Origin: Nitrososphaerota archaeon
GTDB lineage: Archaea; Thermoproteota; Nitrososphaeria; Nitrososphaerales; Gagatemarchaeaceae
NCBI GenBank assembly: GCA_005877225.1
Contig: VBPK01000168.1
Span: 1 to 23,359 of the forward strand
Direction of reading: 5' to 3'
DNA length: 23,359 bases
Positions 1-5,806 of this stretch are shown piece after piece (position 1 is the first letter of the stretch; each line of letters opens with the position of its first letter). The position numbers and the translations under genes are program-made. The notes below the pieces were generated by a model. It worked only from the letters and a program-made list of their open reading frames with translations, did no database searches and was not told the origin of the DNA.

Positions 1-660
1 GACACGGGCAGGTGGGACTTCGACTGGTCCTCAGGTACAAGCTTAGGCAACACGGGGGCTGACTACTTCCCATCCCAGCGGACAAGATTCGATTACACAG
101 ACCTGCTGATAATCAAGGAGCTGCAAATTGATGCGAATCAGTCACTGGTAGAGATCTCTGAGAAGCTCAAGATTGGCTACAAGAAACTTTCGTGGCACTA
201 CGCCTCTCATGTTCTCAAGAATCATCTGATAAAGTCGTACAGGGTGAATTGGATGGGAACGCGGTACGACTACAAGTTAGAGAAGGCTTTACACAGAAAG
301 CACAGGTACCTGGCAGTTGACCTTCTCGTAGCGAACATTAGCGAATATGAAAGGATGGAGTTGATGGCGAAGACTAATGGAGTGCCCTTCCTGTGGGGAG
401 AGGCTTGCGGGAAGCACTACTTCGCCGAGTTTGCCTTCCCCGTAGACACGATAACCGAGGCGTTCCAGTTCCTGGAGAACATAATAGCGCCGGTCAGAGA
501 ACGAGCCACATACTACGTTATGGATATCACGAACGCCCTAAGTTTCACAGTTTGTTCCCAGCTTTACGATCAAGGCGAGAAGAGATGGATGTTCAACAGT
601 CCAGAATTAGCATCTAGATTCGACAATCTGATACTGAAGATAAGAGAACACAGCGGCTAG
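1..660 (+). CDS. Lrp/AsnC-like winged-helix transcription regulator, 5' end outside window
   Basis: The reading frame is open from base 1 and ends with TAG at 658-660, giving 219 residues of a protein whose start lies to the left. The stretch coded at about 94-230 (FDYTDLLIIKEL ... LVEISEKLKI ... LSWHYASHVLKN) has the spacing of an Lrp/AsnC-type helix-turn-helix: a 'D..II..L' opening helix, an 'S..EIS..L' helix and a recognition helix. The remaining 140 residues look like a mixed alpha/beta domain that I do not recognise; it could be a ligand-binding or dimerisation domain. An ATG at 253 exists, but the upstream frame is clearly coding, so it is internal. The last codons lie in an 18-base tandem repeat. 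The gene converges on the small minus-strand gene at 689-811. Family assignment to HTH is fairly sure; target and ligand are unknown. Confidence 0.7.
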   Translation, partial: DTGRWDFDWSSGTSLGNTGADYFPSQRTRFDYTDLLIIKELQIDANQSLVEISEKLKIGYKKLSWHYASHVLKNHLIKSYRVNWMGTRYDYKLEKALHRKHRYLAVDLLVANISEYERMELMAKTNGVPFLWGEACGKHYFAEFAFPVDTITEAFQFLENIIAPVRERATYYVMDITNALSFTVCSQLYDQGEKRWMFNSPELASRFDNLILKIREHSG

Positions 661-687
661 AAAAAAGGAAGCGGCTAGAAAAAAAGG
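652..687 (+). repeat. two tandem 18-base repeats across a stop codon
   Basis: Two copies of AGCGGCTAGAAAAAA(A)GG lie head to tail with a period of 18 (starts at 652 and 670). The first copy contains the TAG stop of the upstream gene. The second copy begins the hairpin described next. It looks like a slippage or terminator duplication. Confidence 0.7.
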
Positions 688-694
688 CCTAGCC
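661..694 (-). terminator. hairpin plus T-tracts, terminator of the 689-811 gene
   Basis: GGCTAG (673-678) and CTAGCC (689-694) can pair around a 10-base loop. Read on the minus strand, the stop codon of the small gene is followed by T7 (679-685) and, after the next repeat copy, T6 (661-666). Poly-T tracts are the usual archaeal termination signal, so this region most likely ends minus-strand transcription. Confidence 0.5.
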
Positions 695-811
695 TACGCC
701 GAATCCCCCGCTGATTTCCAGGGGGCCGATGTGCAGTCCTAAAGACGCGAAAACAACACTCGCGCCCGAAAGGGCTAGCATCCCGTATCGAACCTTCTCG
801 TCGAGGGTCAT
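689..811 (-). CDS. small (40 aa) probable membrane protein, leaderless
   Basis: On the minus strand an ATG (811-809) opens a 40-residue frame ending in TAG (691-689). The protein begins MTLDEKVRYG and continues with a hydrophobic stretch (about residues 11-31: MLALSGASVVFASLGLHIGPL), long enough for one membrane segment, then a Gly-rich tail. Support for a real gene: a TATA-like GTTTATAC (845-838) sits about 30 bases before the ATG, the right distance for a leaderless archaeal mRNA, and poly-T tracts follow the stop. I do not know its family. It could be a conserved archaeal small membrane protein; a chance ORF is possible because of its size. Confidence 0.5.
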   Translation of the reverse strand: MTLDEKVRYGMLALSGASVVFASLGLHIGPLEISGGFGVG

Positions 812-827
812 AGCGCCCCCTACTACG

Positions 828-857
828 AAAAGTAAGGGTATAAACTTACGCTTTTAC
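828..857. promoter_or_regulatory. inverted repeat enclosing a TATA box
   Basis: AAAAGTAAG (828-836) is matched by CTTACGCTTTT (845-855) with one bulged base; the 8-base centre GGTATAAA is the TATA box of the minus-strand small gene. An inverted repeat straddling a TATA box is a natural place for a repressor to block TBP. The binding protein is unknown. Confidence 0.45.
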
Positions 858-877
858 ATGATTCATTCTTATCATGT
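856..877. promoter_or_regulatory. 22-base palindrome ACATGAT-N8-ATCATGT
   Basis: ACATGAT (856-862) and ATCATGT (871-877) are perfect 7-base inverted halves with an 8-base spacer. The site lies between the small minus-strand gene and the VIT1-like gene, about 120 bases before the latter. Its shape suits a dimeric helix-turn-helix regulator. Confidence 0.4.
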
Positions 878-958
878 TTACGTGAAGTCGAAGAGGCGGG
901 TGATTTCGAATGTAAACCACGAAATGAGGGTGTATCCTCCTTCATCAGCATTTCATCC

Positions 959-966
959 CTATATAC
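959..966 (+). promoter_or_regulatory. TATA box of the VIT1/CCC1-like gene
   Basis: CTATATAC at 959-966 is the best TATA match ahead of the transporter gene. It predicts a transcript start near 987-990, just before the TTG start at 996. Confidence 0.5.
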
Positions 967-995
967 GGACCCCGATTTTAGGTGGCGATTCGTCT

Positions 996-1706
996 TTGGC
1001 TACGGTAATCGAAGAGAAGCACCCGCACCTGCGGGCGAGGCGCATCGTCGACAGGATTGTACTCGGCGGGAGCGACGGGGTGATGGAAGAAGTCGCCGCG
1101 ACCGCCGGCCTGAATGGGGTGGGCGCCGATTTTCGAACAATCCTCTTTGCTGGCCTGGCTTTCGCATTTGCGGGTGCAATCTCGATTTTCTTCAGCAGCT
1201 ACCTCTCCCAGAGGTCCGAACTTGACTCACTGAAGATCGACATTGACCGAGAGCGGATGGAGATAGAGACCGAGCCCGAAGAAGAGAGGAAGGAGCTTGA
1301 AGAACTTCTGAAGAAGGAGGGGTACAAACAGCAGGAAGTAGACGTAATCATGGCCGGGCTCGTCAGGAACAAGGAGATGTGGCTCAGGGCTCAGCTCACG
1401 CACGAGCTGCACCTTGACGTGGAGGAGCTTGCCTCGCACCCCCTGGCTCGCTCGGCGTCAGCTGGAGGCGCCTTCCTGCTCTTCGCGCTGGTGCCCCTCT
1501 TCCCCTACCTCTTTTCGCTTGGCCACCTCACGGCCCTCGTGCTTTCGGCTACCCTCTCCCTCTTGGCCCTCTTTGTGCTCGGTGCAACCAAACTCATCGG
1601 ACTTGCGCATTTGAGCTGGAGGGGCGGTCTTAGGTCGGCAGCAATCGGCGGTCTAGCAGCGGCCATTCTCTACGTGGTCGGCAAGGCTCTCTCATCCGTC
1701 TACTGA
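996..1706 (+). CDS. VIT1/CCC1-family iron/manganese transporter
   Basis: This 236-residue product resembles vacuolar iron transporter (VIT1/CCC1) proteins, which carry Fe2+ or Mn2+ across membranes. Visible features: the 'RIVLGGSDGV' segment matching the family's first transmembrane helix with its conserved Asp, a second hydrophobic helix (FAGLAFAFAGAISIFFSSYLS), a long charged cytoplasmic part rich in Glu (E-E-E-R-K-E-L-E-E-L ... E-L-H-L-D-V-E-E) like the metal-binding three-helix insert, and three C-terminal hydrophobic helices. The first helix is less hydrophobic than usual. TTG 996 is chosen because homology begins soon after and the TATA box at 959-966 lies before it; the open frame extends upstream to 729 but looks non-coding. 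The 3' end overlaps the convergent gene at 1700 by 7 bases. Substrate is inferred from family. Confidence 0.75.
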   Translation: MATVIEEKHPHLRARRIVDRIVLGGSDGVMEEVAATAGLNGVGADFRTILFAGLAFAFAGAISIFFSSYLSQRSELDSLKIDIDRERMEIETEPEEERKELEELLKKEGYKQQEVDVIMAGLVRNKEMWLRAQLTHELHLDVEELASHPLARSASAGGAFLLFALVPLFPYLFSLGHLTALVLSATLSLLALFVLGATKLIGLAHLSWRGGLRSAAIGGLAAAILYVVGKALSSVY

Positions 1707-1924
1707 GAGGGCATCGGGTTTCCTTCTTTCGGTTTTGCGCCTACGCCGTATGGGAGAAGCCCCGCGCCGACAAAGGCGAGGACTACTCCGATCGTTGTCA
1801 GTAGCGAGGTATTGTTGAAATTCTGGGCGAGTCCAAAAGAAACAACTAGGGATGCACCCGCTGGAATCAACGTTACCCCAAGAGCTAGCAAGAATGCTCC
1901 AGCAGCCATGAGACCAGGTTTCAA
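1700..1924 (-). CDS. small two-helix membrane protein
   Basis: Minus-strand TTG at 1924 gives 74 residues (MKPGLMAAG...). Two hydrophobic helices are visible (about residues 5-30 and 40-63), the first running through LMAAGAFLLALGVTLIPAG, followed by a polar tail. The open frame continues upstream to 2080, but that part runs antisense to the N-terminus of the next gene and is polar and unlike a signal peptide, so I shortened it. GAGGAG lies 9 bases before the TTG and could be a ribosome site; a TTAAAT at 1947-1952 is a possible TATA. Convergent with the transporter, overlapping its end by 7 bases. Function unknown. Confidence 0.5.
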   Translation of the reverse strand: MKPGLMAAGAFLLALGVTLIPAGASLVVSFGLAQNFNNTSLLTTIGVVLAFVGAGLLPYGVGAKPKEGNPMPSQ

Positions 1925-1978
1925 CTTGTAAAACTCCTCTGCCTTGGAATTTAAGGGTGCCGATAAGTCCCCCCTTCT

Positions 1979-1987
1979 AGATTTATC
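1979..1987 (+). promoter_or_regulatory. TATA-like box before the 2009 gene
   Basis: AGATTTATC at 1979-1987 lies about 25-30 bases ahead of the ATG at 2009, the spacing of a leaderless promoter. Read on the minus strand it could also serve the 1924 gene with a longer leader. Confidence 0.35.
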
Positions 1988-2008
1988 TCCAGTAGCCGCA
2001 CCCGACGC

Positions 2009-2418
2009 ATGCAGCAGAGGCAGCCCGTGCAGAACAGGCCGAGAAGCCTCACTATCGTGGCCGTCGTCCTCCTTCTCCAAGGGGATTCGCTCTGATTGGC
2101 GGTGTGGTTCATCTACTATTCGGGGGTGGCGGGCTCGTCTCGTTCAGCGGGACCGACGTCAACCTGCAGAACTTGGCAAACGCCCTGGGCGACCCCATCA
2201 CGGTCGAGGGCCTGATTCTCGTAGTCGCTGCGGTTGCCGTACTGCGCGTTGCCAGCTGGGGGTGGAAGCTGAGCGTCGGGATAGTCTTGGTGGGCATAAC
2301 CACGAGCGTCCCCGCGCTTGTATTGGGGTCGGTAGGGGCTCTCCCCGCGCTGGTGGTGAACCTCGTTCTTCTCTATTTCCTGGCGAGGAGAAAGACAAGG
2401 GGCCTATTTCAAATCTAA
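2009..2418 (+). pseudogene. small multi-helix membrane protein split by a one-base deletion
   Basis: Two overlapping frames make one plausible protein. From ATG 2009 the frame reads MQQRQPVQNRPRSLTIVAVV then LLLQG and stops at 2093. The frame that continues to the TAA at 2418 contains, just upstream of its first possible start, FALIGGVVHLLFGG and three more hydrophobic helices. Adding one G to the GGGG run at 2081-2084 joins them into about 136 residues with four membrane segments and a basic C-terminus (ARRKTRG). The N-terminal hydrophobic helix would otherwise be cut in half. Either the gene is broken or the homopolymer was miscounted. The part after 2104 alone could still be translated from GTG 2104. 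Family not recognised. Confidence 0.55.
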
Positions 2419-2533
2419 GCCGACGGCGACAGAAGCTGCAGTGCCGTTTTCTTAGGCCGTGTGGCGGGTTGGGGATTAGAACTCAGAGCCTTCGGGTCGA
2501 CTCGACGGGAGAGTAGTGAAAGAACCTGATCCG

Positions 2534-2740
2534 TCATCTACGTATCTTGACAATCGGCACGTCGTCTATCTGTTTTGGCACCTCGACCGACTCACTTGAC
2601 ACGTACACTATGATGTGGTCCTTTCCCATTCCGATCCCAGTTACACCCGGTAGGTCGGTTAGTTCGTCACCGTGTGCATACCTCACCTGTGCTACATGGT
2701 TCAACTGATCGTCATTCTTCCATAGATACTTATCGCCCAT
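2534..2740 (-). CDS. 68-aa protein with GVTGIGMG motif
   Basis: ATG at 2740 gives a small soluble protein. The central LPGVTGIGMGKDHIIVYV followed by a 'VPKQIDDVPIVKI' end resembles the short beta-rich module 'PGVVGVGxG...IxVYV...IPxxIDGVPV' known from stand-alone small proteins and from the edge of some trypsin-like proteases. This is pattern memory, not a search result. A TATA-like CCTTAATAG (2785-2777) lies about 40 bases upstream and GAAGG lies shortly before the start, so a short leader is likely. Same strand as the V4R gene but with a 92-base gap. Exact role unknown. Confidence 0.6.
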   Translation of the reverse strand: MGDKYLWKNDDQLNHVAQVRYAHGDELTDLPGVTGIGMGKDHIIVYVSSESVEVPKQIDDVPIVKIRR

Positions 2741-2832
2741 GGTACAAAACCTTCAAGTCCCAATTACGTCGCCTCCCTATTAAGGATTGGTGGCGGGGAG
2801 GCCGGGGAGTCGTCAAAGAGTTCAGTGCCTGC

Positions 2833-3408
2833 TCACTCTCGTTCGCCACCCTCCCGAGCTTCTCCTGCGGTCGCCGGGCGGAGTTCCCTGACCTTTATCT
2901 CGCACATCTCCCCTCCCATGCCGCCGCATCTAGTTTCGGCAGCCGTGTGGGGCTTGCCATACAGGTAATCGACCAGACCGTTCACGAAACCTACAAGAAA
3001 GTAGCACACGGGCGACTCTGTAGACGACTCGTTATGGCAGAATGAGCAATTCTTTGCGATTACGGTGAGTTGCGTACCATTATCTGCATCACCCTCGACA
3101 GAGAAATGCCCCCAACCAGATGTTTTGGCTATCGATAACAGAATCCTCAGCAATTTCTTCGGCTTTCCCTCGAGTTTCTGAGTCTGCTCTACGAATGATA
3201 TTCCAACGGCATAGCCCGCGTGCGACATGAACTGTATGGCGTTCTCTTTGAATAGGCGGGAAAGTGACGTTCGTAGCGTGGCCCACGCCTTGGTCGGCAG
3301 CATGAAGGCTCTTCCCTTTACCCCTCGAAGATGAATCTCGCCGCTCTCGTAGCTCAGGTCATAAAAATCCTCAATCTTTGGAAGCTGGACCGAGTCAGGT
3401 TCTTGCAT
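2833..3408 (-). CDS. V4R-domain (4-vinyl reductase fold) sensor protein
   Basis: The 191-residue protein has the signature of the V4R domain in its C-terminal half: C135-Y-F-L-V-G-F-V-N-G ... E159-T-R-C161 ... G-G-E-M-C169. V4R domains bind small hydrophobic ligands or metals and occur in regulators such as XylR-type proteins and in BchJ. The N-terminal part (1-60, SYESGEIHLRGVKGRAFMLP) is the usual lead-in of archaeal V4R proteins. Unusual are two extra cysteines, C121-S-F-C124, giving five cysteines in 50 residues, which could hold a metal. No DNA-binding domain is fused, so it would act through a partner. ATG 3408 is supported by a TATA box (3446-3453) and by an intervening palindrome. The C-terminal tail is charged and of low complexity. 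Confidence 0.75.
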   Translation of the reverse strand: MQEPDSVQLPKIEDFYDLSYESGEIHLRGVKGRAFMLPTKAWATLRTSLSRLFKENAIQFMSHAGYAVGISFVEQTQKLEGKPKKLLRILLSIAKTSGWGHFSVEGDADNGTQLTVIAKNCSFCHNESSTESPVCYFLVGFVNGLVDYLYGKPHTAAETRCGGMGGEMCEIKVRELRPATAGEAREGGERE

Positions 3409-3431
3409 CTTCTCTCGACCCTTTCGAAAAT

Positions 3432-3453
3432 AGCGGGCCCGCTCTAAATATTT
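3432..3453 (-). promoter_or_regulatory. TATA box and 12-base palindrome of the V4R gene
   Basis: On the minus strand AAATATTT (3446-3453) is a TATA-like box. Immediately downstream, AGCGGGCCCGCT (3432-3443) is a perfect 12-base palindrome lying between TATA and the start codon, where a bound repressor would block initiation. Confidence 0.45.
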
Positions 3454-3491
3454 GATTTATGAATCCTGAATTCTGATTCTCATTCCATTTT

Positions 3492-3622
3492 GGGGAGCAG
3501 TGTAATACCCCGCCTTCAAAGGCCGGACTGAATCGGCAGTCCAGAAGACACCGGGGAGACATATCCAGAGAATTGCACATCGTCACCCATCGGGGGAGGC
3601 AACCACACTACCTGACTCCCCG
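3492..3622. other. structured intergenic segment with repeated GGGGAG boxes
   Basis: Part of the 282-base gap between HflX and the V4R gene. GGGGAG occurs at 3492, 3553 and 3593, and its complement CTCCCC at 3616. GGACTG (3525-3530) pairs with CAGTCC (3537-3542) around AATCGG, and GCCTT/AAGGC pair at 3512-3523. The last GGGGAG/CTCCCC pair forms a hairpin at 3593-3621, about 70 bases after the HflX stop. It may be a 3' UTR structure, a small RNA or the worn end of an insertion element; no gene was seen. Confidence 0.35.
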
Positions 3623-3690
3623 AGGTCGCCAACTTTTCGCTCAATGAGACTACCTTTAGTCAAGGATCACACCAACCATGGTGCCTGATC

Positions 3691-4755
3691 TCAGGTAAAA
3701 ATCGCGTTCGAGATATGATTCCTGAGCTGGTGCAGCCCATCCCCTCGGACCGCGGAGATTTTGATGATGGAGAGGCCCTTGAAGAGGTTCTCCTCCTCGA
3801 AGCGCCTTGAGCCTAGCTCCTTCACAAGGTCAATCTTGTTGAGGACCACCAAGATCTTCTTGGGATCGACTTTGAGTTCGTTGAGCGTGTCCCGACAACT
3901 GGTGAGCTTTATCCATAGGGCTTGTTCGCTCTCGCTCGCATCGAGGAGCAAGAGAATGAGGTCCGCGTAAGTAAGCTCCTCCAGAGTTGACTTGAACGAC
4001 TCGACCATGTACGTCGGAAGCCTCGAGACAAACCCCACTGTATCAGAGAGCATGACTTTTCTTCTCGAATCCCCAAGGGTTATGGCTCTCGTCGTCGTGG
4101 TCAGTGTGGTGAACAGTTTCGGAGACTCTTCCTTCGATTCAGCAGCCAGCCTGTTGAAGAGCGTAGTCTTTCCACTGCTGGTGTAGCCCGCGAGAGAGAC
4201 GAACGGCATGTTGAGCTTTCTCCGTTCGGTCCTCTGAAGCGTCCTGTACGACTCGGCTCTCTTGAGCTTCTCTCTGATCGTTGTCATCCGACGCTTCAAG
4301 GCTCTAAACTTGACGTCGACAGCCGACTCCCCCAACCCAGAGAATCCAGCCCTTTCTCCCTTGACTGAGTAGCGTACCGCATCCCTCGCACGCGGCATCT
4401 CGTATCGAAGTTCTGCGAGCTGAACCTGCAGCTTGGCTTCAGTGGTAACCGCCCTCTTCGCAAAGATATTGAGAATCAGTCTGTCTCGGTCGACAATTTC
4501 CACGTGTGTTGCCTTCGCGAGGTTGTTGGCTTGGGAAGATGTGAGTTCCTCGTCGATGATGAGCGTCTTCGAGCCGTTCTGGCTTACGATCTCCTTGAGC
4601 TCTTGTGCCTTGCCCACGCCGACTCCGTACTCGGATTTCACAACCAGCTTCTGAGTGATCAAGGCTTCCACCGAGTAACCCGCGGCCTTGGCTAACTCTG
4701 TGATCTCATTCTTCGCGAATTCGTCAGGGTACGTTACAATAGTGGCCTTATCCAC
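3691..4755 (-). CDS. hflX: HflX-family ribosome-associated GTPase
   Basis: All landmarks of HflX are present in the 354 residues: the Gly-rich HflX linker G-F-S-G-L-G-E-S (137-144), a coiled arginine/lysine-rich helix (150-182), the P-loop G190-Y-T-S-S-G-K-T-T, the switch II motif D238-T-V-G-F, the G4 motif N306-K-I-D, and the G5-like S334-A-V. HflX binds the 50S ribosomal subunit and splits stalled ribosomes in bacteria; archaeal relatives bind the large subunit. The N-terminal HflX domain (1-135) is complete. ATG 4755 is supported by a TATA box (4775-4784) about 25 bases upstream, so the mRNA should be leaderless. The protein ends with a short C-terminal tail, as in other archaeal members that lack the longer bacterial C-terminal domain. 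Confidence 0.93.
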   Translation of the reverse strand: MDKATIVTYPDEFAKNEITELAKAAGYSVEALITQKLVVKSEYGVGVGKAQELKEIVSQNGSKTLIIDEELTSSQANNLAKATHVEIVDRDRLILNIFAKRAVTTEAKLQVQLAELRYEMPRARDAVRYSVKGERAGFSGLGESAVDVKFRALKRRMTTIREKLKRAESYRTLQRTERRKLNMPFVSLAGYTSSGKTTLFNRLAAESKEESPKLFTTLTTTTRAITLGDSRRKVMLSDTVGFVSRLPTYMVESFKSTLEELTYADLILLLLDASESEQALWIKLTSCRDTLNELKVDPKKILVVLNKIDLVKELGSRRFEEENLFKGLSIIKISAVRGDGLHQLRNHISNAIFT

Positions 4756-4774
4756 GGTTGTGATCAGTCATCCG

Positions 4775-4784
4775 ACTATAAATC
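4775..4784 (-). promoter_or_regulatory. TATA box of hflX
   Basis: On the minus strand GATTTATAGT (4784-4775) is centred about 25 bases before the hflX ATG at 4755, predicting a leaderless transcript. Confidence 0.6.
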
Positions 4785-5086
4785 CTGAAGGTTTTGGCGC
4801 AACGACTCAGGGAGTATACTCCAAACCCCTTCTTACGTCGAGCTGTTTGTTTCACGCGATTGAGCCCGCGAGTTTGGCAAAGTCCAAGGTTCGGTGTTAA
4901 ACACGGTCTCAATGCCCATAGCAGGCGCATGCTGGCCTCATGTTCGCTATTTCTGGGTCGGCTCAGCATCCCGAGGGTATTTTTAGGAGGATTCACTTTG
5001 GATTCCTTGCGGTTCCGTCCGACTGTCATGGTTATTAGGCAGACCCTTAATGAAAACATGAGGTCATCAAGAAAACGACCACAGCA
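4785..5086. other. intergenic region with two palindromes, no gene seen
   Basis: About 300 bases between the divergent hflX and the 5087 gene. GGAGTATACTCC (4811-4822) is a perfect 12-base palindrome some 30 bases upstream of the hflX TATA box. GTGTTAAACAC (4894-4904) is a second perfect inverted repeat. A CCTTAAT at 5045-5051 may be the TATA box of the 5087 gene. Long open frames here on both strands have no recognisable protein features. Confidence 0.45.
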
Positions 5087-5269
5087 ATGGAGGAGGCTTC
5101 ACGAGCAAAGAGAAAGGAAGGACAACTGCCCCAGAGCACTTATGAAGAGTGGCTGGGGCGTCAACGTGTGAAACCCACTTCGGTCAAGCCAGAGGTCGAG
5201 ATGCCGACCAGTTCTTATGAAGTGTGGTTGAACGAACGGGTCAAGAAAAGAGTTCAAACGCACGACTGA
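5087..5269 (+). CDS. 60-aa protein with duplicated P-x-S-x-Y-E-x-W-L motif
   Basis: ATG 5087 opens a charged, soluble 60-residue protein. It contains two copies of one short motif about 22 residues apart: LPQSTYEEWLGRQRVK (residues 14-29) and MPTSSYEVWLNERVKK (38-53), joined by a Pro/Val/Glu-rich linker. The conserved core is P-(Q/T)-S-(S/T)-Y-E-x-W-L-x-x-R-V-K. The duplication argues that the ORF is real. The first copy, QSTYEEWL, loosely fits a PCNA-interacting (PIP) box pattern Q-x-x-h-x-x-a-a; the second lacks the Gln. The repeated motif could instead be a docking peptide for another partner. No known family recognised. It is divergent from hflX and convergent with the HxlR gene at 5397. 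Confidence 0.55.
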   Translation: MEEASRAKRKEGQLPQSTYEEWLGRQRVKPTSVKPEVEMPTSSYEVWLNERVKKRVQTHD

Positions 5270-5396
5270 AGTCGTCGCCCTGCATACCTATCCGGGGAGG
5301 CATCTGCCGTCCTCATCACGGAGGCCGGGCAAAAGCAGAGAACGCCAAGCCGGGCTGCCAAATCGAAAGCCTGGGACTGGGTCTTAGGAGAGGTTT

Positions 5397-5741
5397 TCAC
5401 TCCCTCACGACGACAAGCTCATCAAGCTCTCTGTAGGCTTCGAGGAGCTTGCGCAGCTTCTCTCCCAGCGACGTGAGCGAGTACTCGACGGCGAACGGCT
5501 GGGTGGTGAGTATCCCGCGTCTGACGAACCCATCACCAACGAGCTGCTTGAGCGCCCTCGAGAGCGTGCGAGAGTTAAGCGAATCGCCCCTCCCCATCTG
5601 GAGGATCTCGTTGAATCGTCTGGGCCCGTCAAGCAGGTACGCGGCCACAATCAGATGCCAGGGGGAACCCGCCTTCTTTATCCCGCGGATTAGTGCGCAG
5701 ATTTCGGGCCTGCAGACAGGCTCCTGACGAGAGAAAGACAC
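5397..5741 (-). CDS. HxlR-family redox-type transcription regulator
   Basis: The 114-residue product is a single winged helix of the HxlR (DUF24) family: ...SPWHLIVAAYLLDGPRRFNEIL... (helix 2-3), S-R-T-L-S-R-A-L-K-Q-L (recognition helix), G-F-V-R-R (wing lead-in) and the family signature V-E-Y-S-L-T-S-L-G. N-terminal cysteines C10 and C15 sit where HxlR members such as YodB and HypR carry their redox-sensing cysteine. It is divergent from a flavin-reductase gene with only 65 bases between starts. This mirrors bacterial YodB, an HxlR repressor that controls flavin-dependent quinone/azo reductases, so local control of the neighbour is the likely role. A shared TATA element at 5774-5780 serves both directions. 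Confidence 0.85.
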   Translation of the reverse strand: MSFSRQEPVCRPEICALIRGIKKAGSPWHLIVAAYLLDGPRRFNEILQMGRGDSLNSRTLSRALKQLVGDGFVRRGILTTQPFAVEYSLTSLGEKLRKLLEAYRELDELVVVRE

Positions 5742-5806
5742 GAATGACCTGGTGCAGTGGCGTCAGCTAGTACTTATAAAATTCCCATCTGTTATCAGGT
5801 AACATA
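5742..5806. promoter_or_regulatory. divergent promoter/operator between HxlR and FMN reductase genes
   Basis: TTATAAA (5774-5780) is about 30 bases before the reductase ATG (5807) and, read backwards, about 35 before the HxlR ATG (5741), so one box may serve both genes. GTTATC-A-GGTAAC (5791-5803) is a 13-base near-perfect palindrome over the predicted reductase transcript start. Its half-site GTTACC recurs in the promoter of the second HxlR gene (13723-13728). Confidence 0.5.

Noticed and set aside
1944..2516. 190-residue plus frame
   Set aside because: It runs through the membrane gene in a different frame and is polar and repetitive; the two-frame membrane protein is a better explanation.
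2440..2520. tRNA-like words (GAGTTCTAATCCC on the minus strand, resembling a T arm)
   Set aside because: The flanking bases do not pair as a T stem, no matching acceptor stem or anticodon arm is found; at most a worn fragment.
4748..5059. 103-residue minus frame upstream of hflX
   Set aside because: Overlaps the hflX start and promoter, no recognisable domain; non-coding is more likely.
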